Assembly: GCA_037130365.1 (NCBI GenBank)
Contig: JBAXTE010000017.1
Span: forward strand, 19,105 to 83,104
Length of the DNA: 64,000 nt
Direction: 5' to 3'
DNA from: JBAXTE01 sp037130365
GTDB lineage: Bacteria; Bacteroidota; Bacteroidia; Bacteroidales; WCHB1-69
Every line of letters begins with the position of its first letter. Within the stretch, counting starts at the first letter, position 1. The position numbers were made by a program, and so were the translations under genes. Shown here in pieces: positions 45,472 to 54,913 of the stretch. The notes under the pieces were generated by a model. The model was not told the origin of the DNA and did no database searches. It saw only the letters and a program-made list of their open reading frames with translations.

Positions 45472-46604
45472 CGTTTAATATTTAAAAATGAGAGTAGTGA
45501 TGTTGTAATATATGATAATTGCTCTTCATCAAGTTCTGTGTGCATTGGCAATGAAATAACATGATCTGATAAATATTCAGAAACTGGAAAATCCCCAGCT
45601 TTGTAACGAGGATCGAGATATGCTTTTTGCTTGTGCATGGGCACTGGATAGTAAATCATAACTGGAATTTCTTTTTCATTCATAAATTCAATCAGCTTTG
45701 CTCTATCTATATTTTTAGTCACCAATGTGTATTGATGAAAAACATGTGAAGTATAAGATGCAGTTGTAGGAATTATAATACTAGGGTGATTTTCAAAAGC
45801 ATTATTGTAATACGATGCAGCTTTATTTCTAGCTTTGGCGTATTCGTCGAGACTTTTGAGTTTTACATTCAAAATTGCTGCTTGAATGGAATCTAACCGA
45901 GAGTTTACACCAACCAAATCATGATAATAGCGAGTAAACATCCCATGATTTACAATCCCACGAATCTTATAATCAAGCTCATCGCTATTTGTAAAAATTG
46001 CACCACCATCACCATAACAACCAAGATTTTTGGAAGGGAAAAAAGAAGTACATCCAATGTCACCCATTGTACCAACCTTTTGAGTAGAGCCATTTGAGAA
46101 ATAATAATCTGCTCCTATCGCTTGACAGGCATCTTCAATTACAAAAAGATGATGTTTCTTTGCTAATGCAAGAATAGCCTCCATATTGGCTGATTGACCA
46201 AATAAATGAACTGGAACAATCGCCTTTGTCTTAGGTGTAATTGCTTTTTCAATTGCTTCTATAGAAATATTCATCGTGTCAATATCCACATCAACACAAA
46301 CTGGTGTAAGACGTAATAATGCAATTACTTCTGCTGTTGCGATGAACGTAAAAGTAGTTGTAATTACTTCATCCCCAGGTTGTAAATCTAAGGCCATCAT
46401 CGCAATTTGTAACGCATCTGTACCATTACCGCATGGAATTACGTGTTTAACACCTAAATAGGTTTCTAAATTTTGTTGAAAATTTTTAACAGATGGACCA
46501 TTTATGTATGCAGTAGTATCAATAACTTCTTGAATTGCAAGATCAATTTCTGGTTTTATTTTTTCATATTGACTTTTTAAGTCAACCATATTTATTTTTT
46601 TCAT
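45468..46604 (-). CDS. wbpE: DegT/DnrJ/EryC1/StrS-type aminotransferase, WbpE-like
   Basis: The 378-residue PLP enzyme aminates a 3-keto sugar nucleotide. The PLP-binding Lys is in FFPSKNLGCYGDGGAI near residue 185, the Asp-containing EDACQAIGA near residue 157 and GNGTDALQIA near residue 59 complete the cofactor site. It opens the operon wbpE-wbpD-wbpB-wbpA, with a -7 box about 33 bases upstream. Confidence 0.88.
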   Translation of the reverse strand: MKKINMVDLKSQYEKIKPEIDLAIQEVIDTTAYINGPSVKNFQQNLETYLGVKHVIPCGNGTDALQIAMMALDLQPGDEVITTTFTFIATAEVIALLRLTPVCVDVDIDTMNISIEAIEKAITPKTKAIVPVHLFGQSANMEAILALAKKHHLFVIEDACQAIGADYYFSNGSTQKVGTMGDIGCTSFFPSKNLGCYGDGGAIFTNSDELDYKIRGIVNHGMFTRYYHDLVGVNSRLDSIQAAILNVKLKSLDEYAKARNKAASYYNNAFENHPSIIIPTTASYTSHVFHQYTLVTKNIDRAKLIEFMNEKEIPVMIYYPVPMHKQKAYLDPRYKAGDFPVSEYLSDHVISLPMHTELDEEQLSYITTSLLSFLNIKR

Positions 46605-46636
46605 TCAAACAAGGCTTCTGTTGATTTTTGATTATG

Positions 46637-46644
46637 CAAAGTTA
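46637..46644 (-). promoter_or_regulatory. Promoter -7 box for the wbpEDBA-like operon
   Basis: On the minus strand TAACTTTG (46644-46637) matches TAnnTTTG, 32 bases before the wbpE-like ATG at 46604. The rest of the 46605-46974 gap holds only this and the promoter of the divergent peptidase gene. Confidence 0.45.
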
Positions 46645-46920
46645 ATTAAAAAAAGAAATATTTAATGCTATTTATGTAAGATAATTTATGTGTTAATTAA
46701 CATTTCTTTTTTTATAACAAATTGTCTGCGATGCATGTGTGTTTAACAAATTGAAAATGTGATTGTTAAAAATAAACAATATTTAAATAAGGAATTTTTA
46801 CTTACATAAAACCTGCAAATAAAGTTAAAAATAATCATTGTTTGATCCCTAGAAAAGAAAAAATCAGTCAAAAATAGGACTCTGATTTTCTACAACTATT
46901 GTTTTTTCGGAAGTTAGTAC

Positions 46921-46949
46921 TTGTGATATTTAAAAAAATTGTATGTTTG
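46921..46949 (+). promoter_or_regulatory. Promoter for the C69 peptidase gene, fixing its start
   Basis: TTG (46921-46923) and TATGTTTG (46942-46949) are separated by 18 bases, a good fit to TTG-N-TAnnTTTG. A TTG at 46939 could open the frame, but it lies upstream of the box; the ATG at 46975 is preferred. Confidence 0.6.
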
Positions 46950-46974
46950 TTTCTTGAAACAAAAAAAACGAAAT

Positions 46975-48729
46975 ATGAAAAAACGATTATCAACTTTATT
47001 TATTTTTTCTGCATTAGTATTGTTGCAACCAACAGCTCATGCATGTACAAATTTTTTGGTTACCAAAGGTGCGTCTAAAACGGGTGCAACTTATATTACT
47101 TATTCTGCTGATTCACATCAACTATATGGTGAGTTGTATTACCGACCAGCAGCTTTTTTTGCTCCCGGAACTTGGGCAGATATCCGCGAGTGGGATACTG
47201 GAAAACCTCTTGGAAAAATAAAACAAGTAGCTCAAACTTATTCTGTAATTGGTAATATGAATGAGTATCAAGTTACTATTGGTGAAACTACATATACTGG
47301 TCGCGAAGAATTAGCAGACTCCACTGGAATTATGGATTATGGTAGTTTAATTTATACAGCTCTTCAACGATCTAAAACCGCTAGAGAAGCGATTAAAGTA
47401 ATGACTGAATTGGTTGCTGAATATGGATATTATAGTACCGGAGAGTCTTTTTCAATTGGAGATCCTAATGAGGTCTGGATTATGGAAATGATTGGCAAAG
47501 GTGCTCCCTCAAAAGTAAAAGACAAAAAAGGGGTAGAAAAAACGGTTTATAGCAAAGGTGCTGTTTGGGTTGCTATTCGAATTCCTGATGGGTATATTTC
47601 GGGGCATGCAAACCAAGCTCGTATTACTACTTTTCCTTTAGAAAATGGAAAAACGAGCATCTCTTCAAAAAACATCAAAAATATTTTTAATCCCGAAGTT
47701 TCTTGTGTTTATGCTCAAGATGTAATTTCGTTTGCAAAGGAAAAAGGATTTTACAAAGATGCAAAAATTCCATTTAGCTTTGCTGATGCATACGCTCCAG
47801 TTGATTTTGGAGGACTAAGAGCTTGTGAAGCACGAGTTTGGGCGGGCTTTAGAAAAGTATGTAAAGATGCGGATAAGTTTTTTCCTTACATCAATGGTGA
47901 AGATATGGTAAATCGGTTGCCATTATATATGAAACCTGATCGTATGTTGACTTTAGATGACGTTAAAGGAATGATGCGTGATCATTTTTCTGGAACTCAA
48001 TATGATATGACTAAAGATGTAGGTGCTGGTCCATATAAATGTCCTTACCGTTGGCGTCCAATGAGTTTTAAAGTAGATGGTAAAGATTATGTTCACGAAC
48101 GTGCAATTTCTACTCAGCAAACAGGATTTTCGTTTGTAGCAGAAATGCGTGGTTGGTTGCCAAATCATATTGGTGGAATTAATTGGTTTGGTCTCGATGA
48201 TACCTATTTAACTGTTTACACTCCAATGTATTGTGGAATAACAGCAGTTCCAGAAACCTTTAAAGTAGGCAACGGTTCTATGCTAAAATTTTCTTGGAAT
48301 TCTGCATTTTGGGTATTTAATTGGGTTTCAAATTGGACTTATTCTCGTTGGAGTGATATCTCAGTTGAGGTTCTAAAACTGCAAAAAGAATTAGAAGAAG
48401 GATTCGTCCCAATGGTTAATAATATTGATGCAAAAGCTGCAGAACTTTATAAATCAAATCCAAAAGCTGCAGATGAATTGTTGACAAATTTCTCAAAAAA
48501 TACCGGTGATAAAGTTACTGCTCGATGGAAAGAATTAGGAGAATATCTTTTCGTAAAGTATATGGATGGAAATGTAAAACCAGAAAAAAACGGAGAATTT
48601 ATCGACAACGGATATGGACAACCAGCTTCTCCAGGGCATCCTGCATACCCAGAAGATTGGTATAAACGAATTGTTGGCGAACATGGCGATGTTATTTTAG
48701 TAAGACCTTTGCCAGGTGCTCAAAAATAA
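46975..48729 (+). CDS. Exported C69 family dipeptidase
   Basis: The 584-residue protein has a leader that ends in TAHA, exposing Cys16-type nucleophile in ACTNFLVTKGASKTG as expected for N-terminal nucleophile hydrolases of family C69 (PepD). Other family features are TYSADSHQ, NMNEYQVTIGETTYTG and SFSIGDPNEVWIME. The C-terminal 100 residues form a charged helical extension. It probably cleaves dipeptides in the periplasm. Divergent from the wbp operon. Confidence 0.88.
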   Translation: MKKRLSTLFIFSALVLLQPTAHACTNFLVTKGASKTGATYITYSADSHQLYGELYYRPAAFFAPGTWADIREWDTGKPLGKIKQVAQTYSVIGNMNEYQVTIGETTYTGREELADSTGIMDYGSLIYTALQRSKTAREAIKVMTELVAEYGYYSTGESFSIGDPNEVWIMEMIGKGAPSKVKDKKGVEKTVYSKGAVWVAIRIPDGYISGHANQARITTFPLENGKTSISSKNIKNIFNPEVSCVYAQDVISFAKEKGFYKDAKIPFSFADAYAPVDFGGLRACEARVWAGFRKVCKDADKFFPYINGEDMVNRLPLYMKPDRMLTLDDVKGMMRDHFSGTQYDMTKDVGAGPYKCPYRWRPMSFKVDGKDYVHERAISTQQTGFSFVAEMRGWLPNHIGGINWFGLDDTYLTVYTPMYCGITAVPETFKVGNGSMLKFSWNSAFWVFNWVSNWTYSRWSDISVEVLKLQKELEEGFVPMVNNIDAKAAELYKSNPKAADELLTNFSKNTGDKVTARWKELGEYLFVKYMDGNVKPEKNGEFIDNGYGQPASPGHPAYPEDWYKRIVGEHGDVILVRPLPGAQK

Positions 48730-48734
48730 TAATT

Positions 48735-48865
48735 AATACCGTATGCTAATATGATTTAGTCCAATAATTCAAAAAATAAATCAATAGTTCATATTAGCAT
48801 CGAGCATTAAACCATACTAAATTTCAAAATGTCCATTGGACTATTTTGAAATAAGTATTGGTATA
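48735..48865 (-). repeat. Long-hairpin dispersed repeat, copy C (inverted)
   Basis: The segment is related to the reverse complement of 6241-6394 (copy B). It contains arms GTATGCTAATAT and ATATTAGCAT and, further right, a hairpin with GTCCATTGGACTAT, the same loop sequence as copy B. It sits just after the C69 peptidase stop. Confidence 0.65.
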
Positions 48866-48913
48866 AAAACACACACTTCATGTAACTAAATACGTAATTG
48901 TTGAAGTGAAAAT

Positions 48914-48947
48914 TTTAGCCCTGTCAGACGAAAATGACAGGGCTAAA
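48914..48947. terminator. Terminator between the C69 peptidase and the convergent cluster
   Basis: TTTAGCCCTGTCA (48914-48926) pairs with TGACAGGGCTAAA (48935-48947), flanked by A- and T-rich runs, 34 bases before the end of the convergent gene at 48982. Confidence 0.7.
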
Positions 48948-48981
48948 TTATTTTATGAAGCTTCAAATCTGGGTAATGGTT

Positions 48982-49767
48982 TTACCAATTTAAGCCAATG
49001 TTATATTTGATAGATAGAATGGGTACAATATTACTTTTTTTATTGCCCGTTGTGTTGAATTTTGGACTAACTAAATTTGGTACTGTGGCAATGAATTCAT
49101 CCCATTTTCCCCATTTTGCTCCAAGGCCAAATCCAAGATTATGAATAAATTTTATGGTGGAGTTTCCACTAGCCCATGAGTACCCCAAATTTACAGTAAT
49201 AAATTTATTGTTATAAGAAAAAGTACTTTTCAAGAAAGAAGAGTTGACGATAAAGAAGTTTTGAGCTACGTTTTTATAAGTTATATCTATGTAGGAGGGT
49301 GCATTATTTCCCATTGGAAAATAGTATCGAAGTCCAAAAGAGAAAAGATAACCTGAATCGAAAACGGAATTATCTAACATTGTTTTCAGAGCAACTCTTG
49401 TGTCACCATAGTCTCTGTAATCGGGGTCGGGATCACCCCAGAGACCAAACCATATTCCGGCAATTGCTTTATTTACAAAATTCCCAGCAACGGGCATACC
49501 TATGCCAACTTCTGCAGTTAATCTATTGATTATTCTTTGTTCGTAAAGTATCCTAAATTCGCCCCGTAATATTTCTAATACTGGGATTTTTATTGCATGA
49601 CAAGGAGAGTCATTTTCGTTATCTGAAATGTTCAAATTTTTTTGAGAGCTTCCAAAAACGGAAGATCTAGGTGGAGTATACTTCTCATCCAAAGGATTTG
49701 AGTTTTGAGCTTTAAGAAATTGGATGCTAAAAAAAGCAAAAATCAAGACTAATTTAATTTTCATCAA
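48982..49767 (-). CDS. Outer-membrane beta-barrel-like protein, NPLDE family (third copy)
   Basis: The 261-residue protein has a leader ending LKAQ, then directly NSNPLDEKYTPPRSSVFGS, a motif shared with the two upstream genes, and afterwards alternating beta strands rich in Tyr, Gly and aromatic residues ending in a C-terminal Trp (YNIGLNW). That pattern suggests an outer-membrane barrel. An insert near residues 105-130 has WFGLWGDPDPDY. It is the last of three tandem paralogues; function unknown. Confidence 0.72.
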   Translation of the reverse strand: MMKIKLVLIFAFFSIQFLKAQNSNPLDEKYTPPRSSVFGSSQKNLNISDNENDSPCHAIKIPVLEILRGEFRILYEQRIINRLTAEVGIGMPVAGNFVNKAIAGIWFGLWGDPDPDYRDYGDTRVALKTMLDNSVFDSGYLFSFGLRYYFPMGNNAPSYIDITYKNVAQNFFIVNSSFLKSTFSYNNKFITVNLGYSWASGNSTIKFIHNLGFGLGAKWGKWDEFIATVPNLVSPKFNTTGNKKSNIVPILSIKYNIGLNW

Positions 49768-49784
49768 TAATATTTTTATAATGG

Positions 49785-50570
49785 CTACCAGCCAATTCCC
49801 ATTTGATAACGTAATATGAAAATTGGATATTTATTTGAGATTGTTTTGTTTGCCTGCTTATCGAAGGAAACAGAATAACCTCGATTATCTCTTATTTCCA
49901 GATATTGATCCCAAGAGTAAAATTTCAATCCCAGACCATAGCTTAGTTCGTGAGTAAAACTAATTCTTCCCGAACTATATGTCCAATTATTTCCATAAGC
50001 TACACTTAAAACATTAAAATTTGCTTTAAAAAGTGCATCGGAAACAGGAACTCCAGATATTTCAATTAGCGATTTGTAATTTTGTCGAGCATATTTATAG
50101 CCAAATTCTACAAAAGAAGTTGATGGATATTCTTCACTAATAATATATTTAAGTGTAGTTGATATAGAATATCCAGATTGATATTTTGAAAAATGCTGTA
50201 GTGATGAAAGTTCTTCTCCAGGTTCATTTTGCTTGAAAAGATCAGTCATCAACCCACCTGATGTAGATAAATTTTCTATATAATCAGGACCATAAGACCA
50301 CCCGAAACCGGCCGTTACAGAAAAAGAAGAACTAAATGACCGTTCATAAACAAGTCGTACTTGTGATCGTGCAAAATCAGTTAACGAGAGTTTAATCATG
50401 TTTGCAGAACGAAAAATATCATTATTGAGATTTGATTTTTTAGAACTTTTTTCTGAACCAAATATTGATGATTTTAGTGGTGTATAGCGTTCGTCTAATG
50501 GGTTTTTATTTTGAGCCAATCCAAATCTAATTGTGAATGTAAAAAAGATTATCATAAAAATAGCTCTCAT
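49785..50570 (-). CDS. Outer-membrane beta-barrel-like protein, NPLDE family (second copy)
   Basis: The 261-residue protein has a leader ending GLAQ, then NKNPLDERYTPLKSSIFGS, and a beta-rich body ending YQMGIGW. Strands such as TAGFGWSYG and SYGLGLKFYSWDQYLE align with those of the neighbouring paralogue upstream. The motif KWDQYLD/SWDQYLE near the end is conserved between the two. Function unknown. It starts 25 bases after the first copy. Confidence 0.72.
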   Translation of the reverse strand: MRAIFMIIFFTFTIRFGLAQNKNPLDERYTPLKSSIFGSEKSSKKSNLNNDIFRSANMIKLSLTDFARSQVRLVYERSFSSSFSVTAGFGWSYGPDYIENLSTSGGLMTDLFKQNEPGEELSSLQHFSKYQSGYSISTTLKYIISEEYPSTSFVEFGYKYARQNYKSLIEISGVPVSDALFKANFNVLSVAYGNNWTYSSGRISFTHELSYGLGLKFYSWDQYLEIRDNRGYSVSFDKQANKTISNKYPIFILRYQMGIGW

Positions 50571-50594
50571 AAATGTGTGATTTTAATTTATTGT

Positions 50595-51401
50595 TTACCA
50601 ACCAAATCCCAAGCGATATTCCATAAATCCGCATGGACTTAAGGATGTGATTTTAACAGTTGGTACTTTTTTTAAACCGATAACATAGTTGTTTTTGTCC
50701 AGAACATCAAGATACTGATCCCATTTAGATAATTTTATACCAAATCCAAAAGACAATTCATGGATAAATTTCTTTTGTGCCAAATTTAAGCACCAAGAGT
50801 AACCCCATTGGAAAGCGACATAATGAATATTTGTATTAAAAGAAGTACCGTCTGGATAATTACTCAAATTATAGGTTCCCATATTATCGGGCAATTCATA
50901 ATTTCGAGAAACAAATTTATACCGAATACAATAAAAATCTGAGCTACTTTCGCCCTCAAAGCTATAAAGTTTTACTGCAGATGAGAATAAAAAGCCAGAT
51001 TGATATTTTGTATGATAATAGAAGCTATTTAAATGATATCCAGGTTTACCTCCAATGATAATTTCTTCTCCTTCAAGAAATTGTGAAAAGGTAAGTCTCT
51101 TTTCAACATAATCGTCACCAAATGTCACGCCCAGCATTAATGAGCCAAAAACCTGTGGGGCTAATCTGAATTGATAATCTATTGATATTTCTTTTCTTGC
51201 GAGCGACAGAGTTGGAAAAGATAAGCTTTGTTTATAATTATAATCATTTTTTTTATGAGATAAATTCGAGGATTTTGAGCCAAACACAGAATTAGCTGGT
51301 GGTTTATAACGCTCATCCAAAGAGTTGCCAGTTTGAGCCACCAATTTCGATGAAATTGACATTACAATACAAATTAAAAGCAACCAAGTTGACTTTTTCA
51401 T
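50595..51401 (-). CDS. Outer-membrane beta-barrel-like protein, NPLDE family (first copy)
   Basis: The 268-residue protein has a leader ending KLVAQ, then TGNSLDERYKPPANSVFGS, and a beta-rich body with LSFGFGIKLSKWDQYLD and a C-terminal Trp in YRLGFGW. The N-terminal motif just after the cleavage site is conserved in all three paralogues, so it may act as a plug, a sorting signal or a contact for a shared partner. It follows the 553-residue protein gene by 61 bases. Confidence 0.72.
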   Translation of the reverse strand: MKKSTWLLLICIVMSISSKLVAQTGNSLDERYKPPANSVFGSKSSNLSHKKNDYNYKQSLSFPTLSLARKEISIDYQFRLAPQVFGSLMLGVTFGDDYVEKRLTFSQFLEGEEIIIGGKPGYHLNSFYYHTKYQSGFLFSSAVKLYSFEGESSSDFYCIRYKFVSRNYELPDNMGTYNLSNYPDGTSFNTNIHYVAFQWGYSWCLNLAQKKFIHELSFGFGIKLSKWDQYLDVLDKNNYVIGLKKVPTVKITSLSPCGFMEYRLGFGW

Positions 51402-51462
51402 CTTTATTCTGATATTTTTTTAAATCCAGTTAATTAGAGAACGGGTATCTTTTTAAAAGCGG

Positions 51463-53124
51463 TTAGTTCAAAAGTTCATACTTGCCAAAATATACATTAT
51501 GAACAGGCATAAAAGAAGAAAAAAAGTTATAATAAAAGCCTGCTGGCACAATTACTAAAACAGTATAAAAGGGATTTGCCAATGTGAAAGCAGCAATTGC
51601 AGTACTTAAAACAAAACCACTGATTGAGGCTATGGCAAAAGCAGACAATCTCTTCTTTAATCCAACAACAAAAAATTGATTATCTACGGCTTTCACAATT
51701 TCCTCATTAATCTCTTTTTTGATATATTTTTTTGTAATAAAACCTGTTTTTTCTTCAACAGTAATTATTGTTGCTTCTTTATTAAGTCCACTTATAATAG
51801 TATAATATTTGTCATTTTTCTTTATTAGTTTTTCCTTGCAATTGCTTAACCCTGGGTATTGAGCATTTATTTGGGTACTAGAAATCCAATTAATATCTCC
51901 CTTACTATCTAATTTCACATAATTTATCCCATAAATATTGGTATAATAAACGCAAGACCGACCAGTGCAATCATTAATTTGAATTTGATTATTTAATGTC
52001 ATTAACATCCCATTATCGGAGGTTAATAGATAATCTGAAATTACAAGATTTCCTTTCATTAATAAAATTGCAACCTCTTCTTTGGTAGTAAGCTGTTTTC
52101 CTTTTTTACTCAATTTGTAATCTGAATAAACCACTTTCTCTTGATCAAACTGATTAAAGTGAATTTCATCAATTATTGCAAAAGATTTTAGATCCACTTT
52201 AGTTGAAAAGATTCCATAATTATCCTTTTCTTTTGTGCTAGTTTTTTTTGAAATTAGATTTTGTTTAGATGAATATGTTCCAAAAACAAACAATTGGTTT
52301 TCTAAAACTTCATAATTAAAATTATAAATTTGTTTATTTTCAAAAGAAAAAACGTGAAATTTTACCTCAGAATTATCAGAATTTATGTTTCCTATTAGTT
52401 GACCCTTAATATCACCCGTTTTCTCATTATTTGTAGCTGTTACACTTACATTAAAAAACAAAAATCCTTGATTACTCATCTTATATTCCGAGGATATGTC
52501 GCTAGTTTTTACGGCAATGGAATAGGGAAGCTCAGCTTGAATTGTGTTTTTAACCTCCAATTCAGAGCTATATAGCTTGTATTGAAGCTTAATGTTTTCT
52601 CCTTTTAAGGCACTCTCTTCGCCTCCAGCAATTAGCATATTCCCGTCAGGACTCATTAGATAAAATACATGAGAATTGTAAAATGATCTATCCTTATTTG
52701 CTAATTGATAAATCACTTTAGGCTTTAATATTTCGGTTAACTCTTTATCGAAAATTTGAAGTATTAATTGGCTTTCTTCCCAGTTTTCAATAGCCCAAAC
52801 GACATATATTTTTTTGTTTTTTATCAAAATATCTTTCAAAAAAGCGTGTTTAATTATTGGATTATTATCCTTTTTGCCAAAACTTCGCACAGCCACTGTT
52901 TTGTTTAATACTGTTGTTTCCTTATTATACATTGAAAGTTTAAGCTGATAATTTTTTTTATTGGTTGTAGTGATATAAACATATTCGTCAATATTACCAA
53001 TTATTGAGGATTTTACAATTTTATGTTCTTTTACAGGCACACTTGTGCCAACATATTTAACCTCTTGTGCAACCAAAATTCCTGTAATAAAAATAAAGAA
53101 TGCAGTAATTATTTGTTTTTTCAT
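51463..53124 (-). CDS. Exported ~550-residue protein, paralogue of the next gene
   Basis: The 553-residue protein has a leader MKKQIITAFFIFITGILVAQ and a beta-rich body of repeated blades (KKIYVVWAIENWEESQLILQIFDK, MLIAGGEESALKGENIKLQY) like a propeller. A conserved Cys pair lies in DCTGRSCVYY near residue 380, followed by KLDSKGDINWIS. The C-terminal 60 residues hold two hydrophobic segments. It is about the same in architecture as 53164-54834, and a more distant relative is at 62066-63646. No known domain is recognised. Confidence 0.7.
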   Translation of the reverse strand: MKKQIITAFFIFITGILVAQEVKYVGTSVPVKEHKIVKSSIIGNIDEYVYITTTNKKNYQLKLSMYNKETTVLNKTVAVRSFGKKDNNPIIKHAFLKDILIKNKKIYVVWAIENWEESQLILQIFDKELTEILKPKVIYQLANKDRSFYNSHVFYLMSPDGNMLIAGGEESALKGENIKLQYKLYSSELEVKNTIQAELPYSIAVKTSDISSEYKMSNQGFLFFNVSVTATNNEKTGDIKGQLIGNINSDNSEVKFHVFSFENKQIYNFNYEVLENQLFVFGTYSSKQNLISKKTSTKEKDNYGIFSTKVDLKSFAIIDEIHFNQFDQEKVVYSDYKLSKKGKQLTTKEEVAILLMKGNLVISDYLLTSDNGMLMTLNNQIQINDCTGRSCVYYTNIYGINYVKLDSKGDINWISSTQINAQYPGLSNCKEKLIKKNDKYYTIISGLNKEATIITVEEKTGFITKKYIKKEINEEIVKAVDNQFFVVGLKKRLSAFAIASISGFVLSTAIAAFTLANPFYTVLVIVPAGFYYNFFSSFMPVHNVYFGKYELLN

Positions 53125-53163
53125 TCAAAATTTGTTTTATAACATATTATATTAAGTGTGTTG

Positions 53164-54834
53164 TTATAATTGGATACAAAATTTCCCCATATATACATTG
53201 CTAGCTTTTAGACCAGTAAAAACAGGACCAGTAATTACAAAAACTGGAATTAAATATGGAAAAACAAAAGCTGAGGCTATAGCTCCTGTAACACAAATAC
53301 CAATAGCTGTTTTTGCAAACATTGACAAACGACTATCGGTTAAAGCAATAAAATATTGTTGATTATCAATTACTTCGATTGTTTCTCGAGAATATTTTTT
53401 AGGATGTTTTGATTCAGAAATTAATCCTGTTTTTTCATTAATTTTATAGACTATGTTTTCTTTTTCATGTGCCTGAATAAAATAAAAATCATCCTCTTTT
53501 TGTATCATTGTGTTATGAAAATCAAGATATTCGGGAATTGTAGTATTCTGGTTTGTGCAAGAAATCCAACGAATCTCTTTTTGCTCATTAAGTTTCACAA
53601 AATAAATTTCATTTAATTTTGTTTGTCCAGAACATTCTCTCGTGCCACAGTCTGATAAATAGTATTGGTTGTTTAAAGCTAATAAAAGACCGTTATCTGA
53701 TGTTTTGTAGCATTGTGAAACCATAAGGTTACGAGAGTTTAAATGAGCTATTGCAAATTCGCCCATACTTAATTTCTTTTTTTGTTTTGTACTCATTTCT
53801 AAATCTGAATAGGCAAATTTTTCGTTATTAAGAAGCTCAAACTTAATATCTTCCTTGATTGAAAGTGTCTTTTTGTCTAATTTTAAAGTAAAGAGACCCT
53901 GTTCAATTTCTAACTCCCCGTTTAAATACTTTTTGCTGTCAAATTTTGCATTATAAATTCCATAAGTAAATAATTCATCTTCAACTATTTCGATATTGAA
54001 ATTAGTAATTTGCAATTGATTGTAAGATAAAAGCTTGTAATTTAATTCTGAGTTTTCTGGCCGAATATTTCCAATTAATTGTCCTGTTTTAGTTAAACTA
54101 CCATCTTTATAATAGATACTTGTATTATAAAAAAGGATTCCTTGGTTGTCCATTAAATATTTTGAAGAAGTAAATCCAGAATTAAAACTAACAGAATAAG
54201 GGAGTTCCGATTGGATGGTGTTTTCAACCTCCATATTATCGCAATTAATAATTTTATATTGCATTTTAATGTTTTTTCCCTTTTCGCTAGTTTCCTCCCC
54301 TCCAACAATCATTTTATTACCATTGGGACTCATCATAAAAAAGGGATGAGCTAAGGATGTTGAGTTTCGAACATTGATGAATTTATACATTACAATTGGT
54401 GGCTGAATTACATTTAAATCTTTGTCTAAAATTTGAAGAATTAATTTGCTTTCCATTTTGTTTTCAACTATCCACGAAACATAAATCTTATTGTTTTTAA
54501 TTATTGCCTGATTAAATTTTGCAAAAAACAAGTTAGGATTATTCGGTTTGTCCCCATAGTTTTTAACTCCAATGGTTTTAATCAAGGAACAAGAATCTTT
54601 ATTATACATAGAAATGCGTAAATCATTTGGCAAAACCCATCGTGTTGTTGAAACATATATTACCGAATCAATACTTCCTATTATTTTTGACCTAACAACT
54701 GTACCCTCTTTTAATGGCTTTTCTGTGTCTTTACAGATTAGTTTTTGTTGTGCATTGGTGATGAATATTTGCGCACCTAATATAACAACCAATAATAATA
54801 TGTTTTTTTTAAAGAATTTAAAAGATGAAGCCAT
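53164..54834 (-). CDS. Exported ~550-residue protein, paralogue of the previous gene
   Basis: The 556-residue protein has a leader ending in ITNAQ, shares its overall plan with the neighbour and keeps equivalent landmarks: KNKIYVSWIVENKMESKLIL, MIVGGEETSEKGKNIKMQY, a Cys pair in DCGTRECSG near residue 395, then VKLNEQKEIRWISC. The C-terminus has two hydrophobic helices. The two genes look like an old tandem duplication. Function unknown. Confidence 0.7.
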   Translation of the reverse strand: MASSFKFFKKNILLLVVILGAQIFITNAQQKLICKDTEKPLKEGTVVRSKIIGSIDSVIYVSTTRWVLPNDLRISMYNKDSCSLIKTIGVKNYGDKPNNPNLFFAKFNQAIIKNNKIYVSWIVENKMESKLILQILDKDLNVIQPPIVMYKFINVRNSTSLAHPFFMMSPNGNKMIVGGEETSEKGKNIKMQYKIINCDNMEVENTIQSELPYSVSFNSGFTSSKYLMDNQGILFYNTSIYYKDGSLTKTGQLIGNIRPENSELNYKLLSYNQLQITNFNIEIVEDELFTYGIYNAKFDSKKYLNGELEIEQGLFTLKLDKKTLSIKEDIKFELLNNEKFAYSDLEMSTKQKKKLSMGEFAIAHLNSRNLMVSQCYKTSDNGLLLALNNQYYLSDCGTRECSGQTKLNEIYFVKLNEQKEIRWISCTNQNTTIPEYLDFHNTMIQKEDDFYFIQAHEKENIVYKINEKTGLISESKHPKKYSRETIEVIDNQQYFIALTDSRLSMFAKTAIGICVTGAIASAFVFPYLIPVFVITGPVFTGLKASNVYMGKFCIQL

Positions 54835-54913
54835 TTATGTTTTGATTTAAAGAAAGTTTAATTCAATTTTAGGTCAATAATTTTTCGGTTATTATCGAAA
54901 GAACATACAATTT

